Positions 32,820-36,148 of a stretch of 36,148 nucleotides of DNA are shown here, piece after piece. This DNA comes from Herbaspirillum sp. YR522 (GTDB taxonomy: Bacteria; Pseudomonadota; Gammaproteobacteria; Burkholderiales; Burkholderiaceae_D). Positions within the stretch are counted from its first letter, which is position 1. Every line of letters starts with the position of its first letter. The position numbers and the translations under genes were made by a program. The stretch is taken from contig NZ_AKJA01000043.1 of the NCBI RefSeq assembly GCF_000282575.1, positions 1 through 36,148 on the forward strand, in the 5' to 3' direction. The notes under the pieces are model-generated. The model was not told the origin of the DNA, did not search any database, and was given only the letters and a program-made list of their open reading frames with translations.

Positions 32820-33887
32820 CTATTGCTCGAAACGCGCCTCGCGCGCCAGCTTGGTCAGGTTTTCCGGGTCTTCGAAGGCCTTGTAGTAGGCATTGAGCGC
32901 GGGCGCCCCGCCCAGGTGGGCATACAGTACCCGCTGGCCCTTGAAGTGGCCCTTCCTGGCCATGTCGATCAGGCCATCGATGGATTTACCCTCGTAGACC
33001 GGGTCGGTGAGCATCGCTTCCGTCTCGGCGGCGGTGCGGATGGCGGCGATGGTCCGTTCGCTCGGCAAGCCATAGGCCGGGCCGCTGTAGTCCGGGATGA
33101 TCTCGATGTCGGCGTCCTTGACGACTACCCGGCGTCCGCCCTTGGCCGCGATCAGCTCGCAGGTGTCGTTGGCGATCTTGGTCACGGCGCGGCGTGTCAT
33201 GGCTTCGTCGTCGGCGGTGTCGATGCCGATCACGCGGCGGCGTTTTTCCTGCGCCGCAAAGCCGACCACCATGCCGGCCTGGGTCGAACCGGTACAGGTC
33301 GCCACCACCACGTTATCGAAGAAGATGCCCAACTGCTGTTCCTGCATCGCCACTTCATCGGCGAAGTTGGCGTAACCCAGGCCACCCAGCGGATGGTCGG
33401 ATGCCCCGGCCGGAATCGGATAGGGCTTGCCGCCGTTCTTGCGGACCTCTTCCAGTGCCCGGGTCCAGGTGTCTTTCTCGGTGGTCGAATAACCGTAGCC
33501 GCCCATGATCGGATTGCCGCCCATGATGCGCGTCAACAGGATGTTGCCGACCTTGTCGTAGACCGGGTCGTCCCATTCCAGCCAGGTTTCCTGCACGGTA
33601 TAGGATTTCATGCCCACCGCGGCGGCCGCCGCGCATACCTGGCGCGTGTGGTTGGACTGGATATTGCCGATCGACACCAGCGTATCGCAGCCCTTGGCCA
33701 GTGCATCGGCCACCAGCCACTCCAGCTTGCGGATCTTGTTGCCGCCGAAGGCCAGGCCCGATGACACGTCGTCGCGCTTGGCCCAGATTTCCACGTCCAG
33801 CATGGCCGATAGCCGTTCCAGTTTATGCAGAGGGGAGGGGAAGAATCCCAGCGTCTTGCGCGGGAACAGTTTGTCGAGTGCCAGCAT
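32820..33887 (-). CDS. acdS: 1-aminocyclopropane-1-carboxylate (ACC) deaminase
   Basis: A 355-residue PLP enzyme of the tryptophan synthase beta superfamily. It breaks down ACC, the plant ethylene precursor, to 2-oxobutyrate and ammonia. The PLP lysine is K51 (F-G-G-N-K), with S78 in I-Q-S-N. The two residues that separate ACC deaminase from D-cysteine desulfhydrase are of the AcdS type: glutamate in V-Y-E-G-K (E299) and leucine in A-H-L-G-G (L325). N-H at 79-80 is more like DcyD, so assay would be welcome. GGAGC precedes the ATG. The divergent Lrp-type regulator next door is the standard partner AcdR. Confidence 0.92.
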   Translation of the reverse strand: MLALDKLFPRKTLGFFPSPLHKLERLSAMLDVEIWAKRDDVSSGLAFGGNKIRKLEWLVADALAKGCDTLVSIGNIQSNHTRQVCAAAAAVGMKSYTVQETWLEWDDPVYDKVGNILLTRIMGGNPIMGGYGYSTTEKDTWTRALEEVRKNGGKPYPIPAGASDHPLGGLGYANFADEVAMQEQQLGIFFDNVVVATCTGSTQAGMVVGFAAQEKRRRVIGIDTADDEAMTRRAVTKIANDTCELIAAKGGRRVVVKDADIEIIPDYSGPAYGLPSERTIAAIRTAAETEAMLTDPVYEGKSIDGLIDMARKGHFKGQRVLYAHLGGAPALNAYYKAFEDPENLTKLAREARFEQ

Positions 33888-34070
33888 GAAAGTGCTCCGG
33901 TTGAGTGTGGTTGAAATGCGCGATTCGGGTCGAATCGACAGCCTCAACTCTACGCAATGTGCAAATAATGGTGCTTCCGATTTTGTGGCAATATTCGAAT
34001 CAATGAAGTCAATATCTCTATGTGACCGGTAGGATATTTAGCATAAATAAACGTTATAGGAATTAAATTC
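33888..34070. promoter_or_regulatory. divergent acdS-acdR promoter region
   Basis: An AT-rich 183-bp gap. Toward acdR: TGTGAC (34021-34026) and TAAATA (34044-34049) are 17 bp apart, with AGGAA before the ATG. Toward acdS (minus): TTGCCA (33991-33986) and TTATTT (33968-33963), 17 bp apart. Between them lies ATTCGAAT, a palindrome within a TTGACT-rich stretch, a candidate Lrp/AcdR contact. Exact boxes are uncertain. Confidence 0.5.
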
Positions 34071-34532
34071 ATGACCCTGGATCGGCTCGACAAGCGCATC
34101 CTCAAGGTGCTGCAGAAGGATGGACGCATCGCCAATGCCGACCTGGCCAAGAAGGTCGGCACCAGTACCACCTCGTGCTGGAACCATACCAGGCGACTGA
34201 TGGACGAGGGCTATGTGAAGGAGGTGCGCGCCATACTCGATCCCGACAAGCTTGGCTTGCCGGTGCTGGTGACGGTGGGGGTGGTGCTGGACCGTTCCAC
34301 GCCGGAGAGCTTCGCCGAATTCGAGAAGGCGGTACGCGACATTGCGGCGGTCCAGGAGTGCCTGCTGCTGGCTGGCGAGTTCGACTACTGGATCAAGTTA
34401 CGCGTCAAGGACCTGCAAGCCTTCAACCGCCTGCATGCCAATGTCTTGTTGCGCTTGCCTGGGGTGCGCCAGTTGCGCTCGTTCTTCGTGCTGAGCGAAG
34501 TCAAGAACAGCATCGAGCTGGTGGTCGAATAA
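34071..34532 (+). CDS. acdR: Lrp/AsnC-family regulator of ACC deaminase
   Basis: A 153-residue regulator: N-terminal HTH (L-D-R-L-D-K-R-I-L-K-V-L-Q-K-D-G-R-I, recognition helix near T-S-T-T-S-C-W-N-H) and a C-terminal RAM ligand domain (V-Q-E-C-L-L-L-A-G-E-F-D-Y-W-I-K). AcdR senses ACC with AcdB in characterised bacteria and activates acdS. The T-S-T-T-S-C-W-N-H-T-R-R recognition segment is typical of AcdR and close Lrp members. It is divergent from acdS with a 183-bp shared promoter region. Confidence 0.9.
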   Translation: MTLDRLDKRILKVLQKDGRIANADLAKKVGTSTTSCWNHTRRLMDEGYVKEVRAILDPDKLGLPVLVTVGVVLDRSTPESFAEFEKAVRDIAAVQECLLLAGEFDYWIKLRVKDLQAFNRLHANVLLRLPGVRQLRSFFVLSEVKNSIELVVE

Positions 34533-34578
34533 ACGTTTTTCGACTAGGTCTTATACTGTGTCTTTCTTCTATTGCTGA

Positions 34579-35550
<972 letters not shown>

Positions 35551-35580
35551 ATGTGGGTTGGACGAGCCTGCTGAGCTTTT

Positions 35581-35785
35581 CTTGGCTGTCTGGTCTTGCT
35601 GCATGTGGATGGTGCATGCCGATGTAGTGGTCTAATTATCTTAGTGCCGGGGCGTGGTGAACGCTCTTGGGCTGTCTGCTCTTGCTGCATGTTGATGTAC
35701 TGGTTTAATTATCTGGCGACAGTGCTTGATGAACGCTCTTGGGCCGTCTGCTCTTGCTGCATGCAGATGTACTGGCTTTATGCTT
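35581..35785. repeat. degenerate tandem repeat, three units
   Basis: The unit GAACGCTCTTGGGC-GTCTG-CTCTTGCTGCATG followed by GATGTACTGG-TT-AATTATC occurs three times, starting near 35581, 35666 and 35738. Units 2 and 3 are 72 bp apart; unit 1 carries a small insertion. Units have drifted but the CTTGCTGCATG core is exact in all three. Non-coding; no ORF has a sensible product. Confidence 0.75.
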
Positions 35786-35789
35786 ATCA

Positions 35790-36148
35790 CTCTCCGGTCG
35801 AAGGGACTCGCCGGGAGTCCGCCCGGCAGCGGACCCTCTTTCTTGCACGCCAAGAAAGAGGGGCAAAGAAGGCGCCCCACTCCGCAGCCCCTTCGGGGTC
35901 CCCGCTGTCACGGCCCGAACAGGGGGAAGGCCAGAGTCGCTACGCTCCGGCTGTCCTTCTGATCCCCTGTTCGACCCGCGCCAGCGGCTGCTCCGAATGG
36001 GGAAAGCGTGGCCGCCTCGCCTTCGGCATCGGGCTGGGTACCGTGATAACGCTATCGATGGCGCTCTTTTTGCCTGAAATTCGGTCGGACTAAGTAAATG
36101 CTTAGCGCTGGTGCTCCTTCGACAAACTCAGGACAGGCTTCGATACAG
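35790..36148. repeat. mosaic intergenic repeat block
   Basis: Non-coding region after pip. It contains a 12-bp perfect stem CCCTCTTTCTTG/CAAGAAAGAGGG (35834-35845/35851-35862), then GC-rich repeat sequence, then CGAATGGGGAAAGCGTGGCC at 35995 on to GGTACCGTG at 36047 (also at 21490-21540), and finally CTTCGACAAACTCAGGACAGGCTTCGATACAG at the window end (its last 17 bases also at 21343-21359). Several interspersed repeat families seem stacked here. The window ends inside the block. Confidence 0.7.

Noticed and set aside
31686..33764. 692-codon open frame on the plus strand
   Set aside because: It runs opposite both the SGNH hydrolase and acdS, which are well supported; the translation is a typical GC-rich antisense frame.
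35581..35785. CRISPR array
   Set aside because: Only three drifted units, no constant-length spacers, no cas genes.

Overview
The window is 36 kb of GC-rich, gene-dense chromosome. Gene content points to a betaproteobacterium of the order Burkholderiales, and the gene order is most like Oxalobacteraceae (Herbaspirillum/Massilia-type). That placement is an inference from protein families and base composition. Evidence includes a complete cbb3 oxidase locus, an FNR-type regulator, class 2 PyrD, a Bpt/Aat pair, OmpW and an AcdR/AcdS pair. There is no plasmid or phage backbone, no CRISPR array and no transposase.

Layout. 1-2.7 kb: the 3' end of a lipase-like hydrolase, three small or medium lipoproteins, a ChaC-like cyclotransferase, and a 26-residue membrane peptide gene with its own promoter and terminator. 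2.7-6.1 kb (minus strand): Nudix hydrolase, aat, bpt and pyrD, probably co-transcribed in part. 6.25-6.41 kb: initiator tRNA with near-consensus promoter and terminator. 6.8-9.46 kb (minus): an orphan pair of polysaccharide-type membrane proteins, a polymerase-like protein and a Wzx-like flippase whose start is obscure. 9.9-15.8 kb: VOC protein, small coiled protein, degenerate receiver, argE, MFS exporter, a YhhQ queuosine-precursor transporter behind a preQ1-I-like riboswitch, and an SMP-30 lactonase next to an ABC permease remnant.

16.2-30.4 kb is the core: an oxygen-limitation locus. It holds hemN, a TauE/SafE-like membrane protein, ccoI, ccoS, then (after a repeat-filled gap) ccoNOQP, ccoG, ccoH and an unknown two-helix membrane protein. 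Facing these are fnr, a fatty-acid desaturase and ompW. I find four FNR-type boxes, before hemN, ccoN, fnr and ompW. In all four a TAnnnT hexamer sits at the -12 to -7 position expected if the box is centred at -41.5, as in class II FNR promoters. The regulator, a haem-synthesis enzyme that works without oxygen, the high-affinity oxidase with its assembly factors, and an outer-membrane protein therefore look like one linked regulon.

30.5-36.1 kb: a 720-residue SGNH hydrolase with an Ig-like C-terminus, acdS (ACC deaminase) divergent from its Lrp-type regulator acdR, a proline iminopeptidase, and about 600 bp of non-coding repeats. Part of these repeats recurs, in different order, between ccoS and ccoN.
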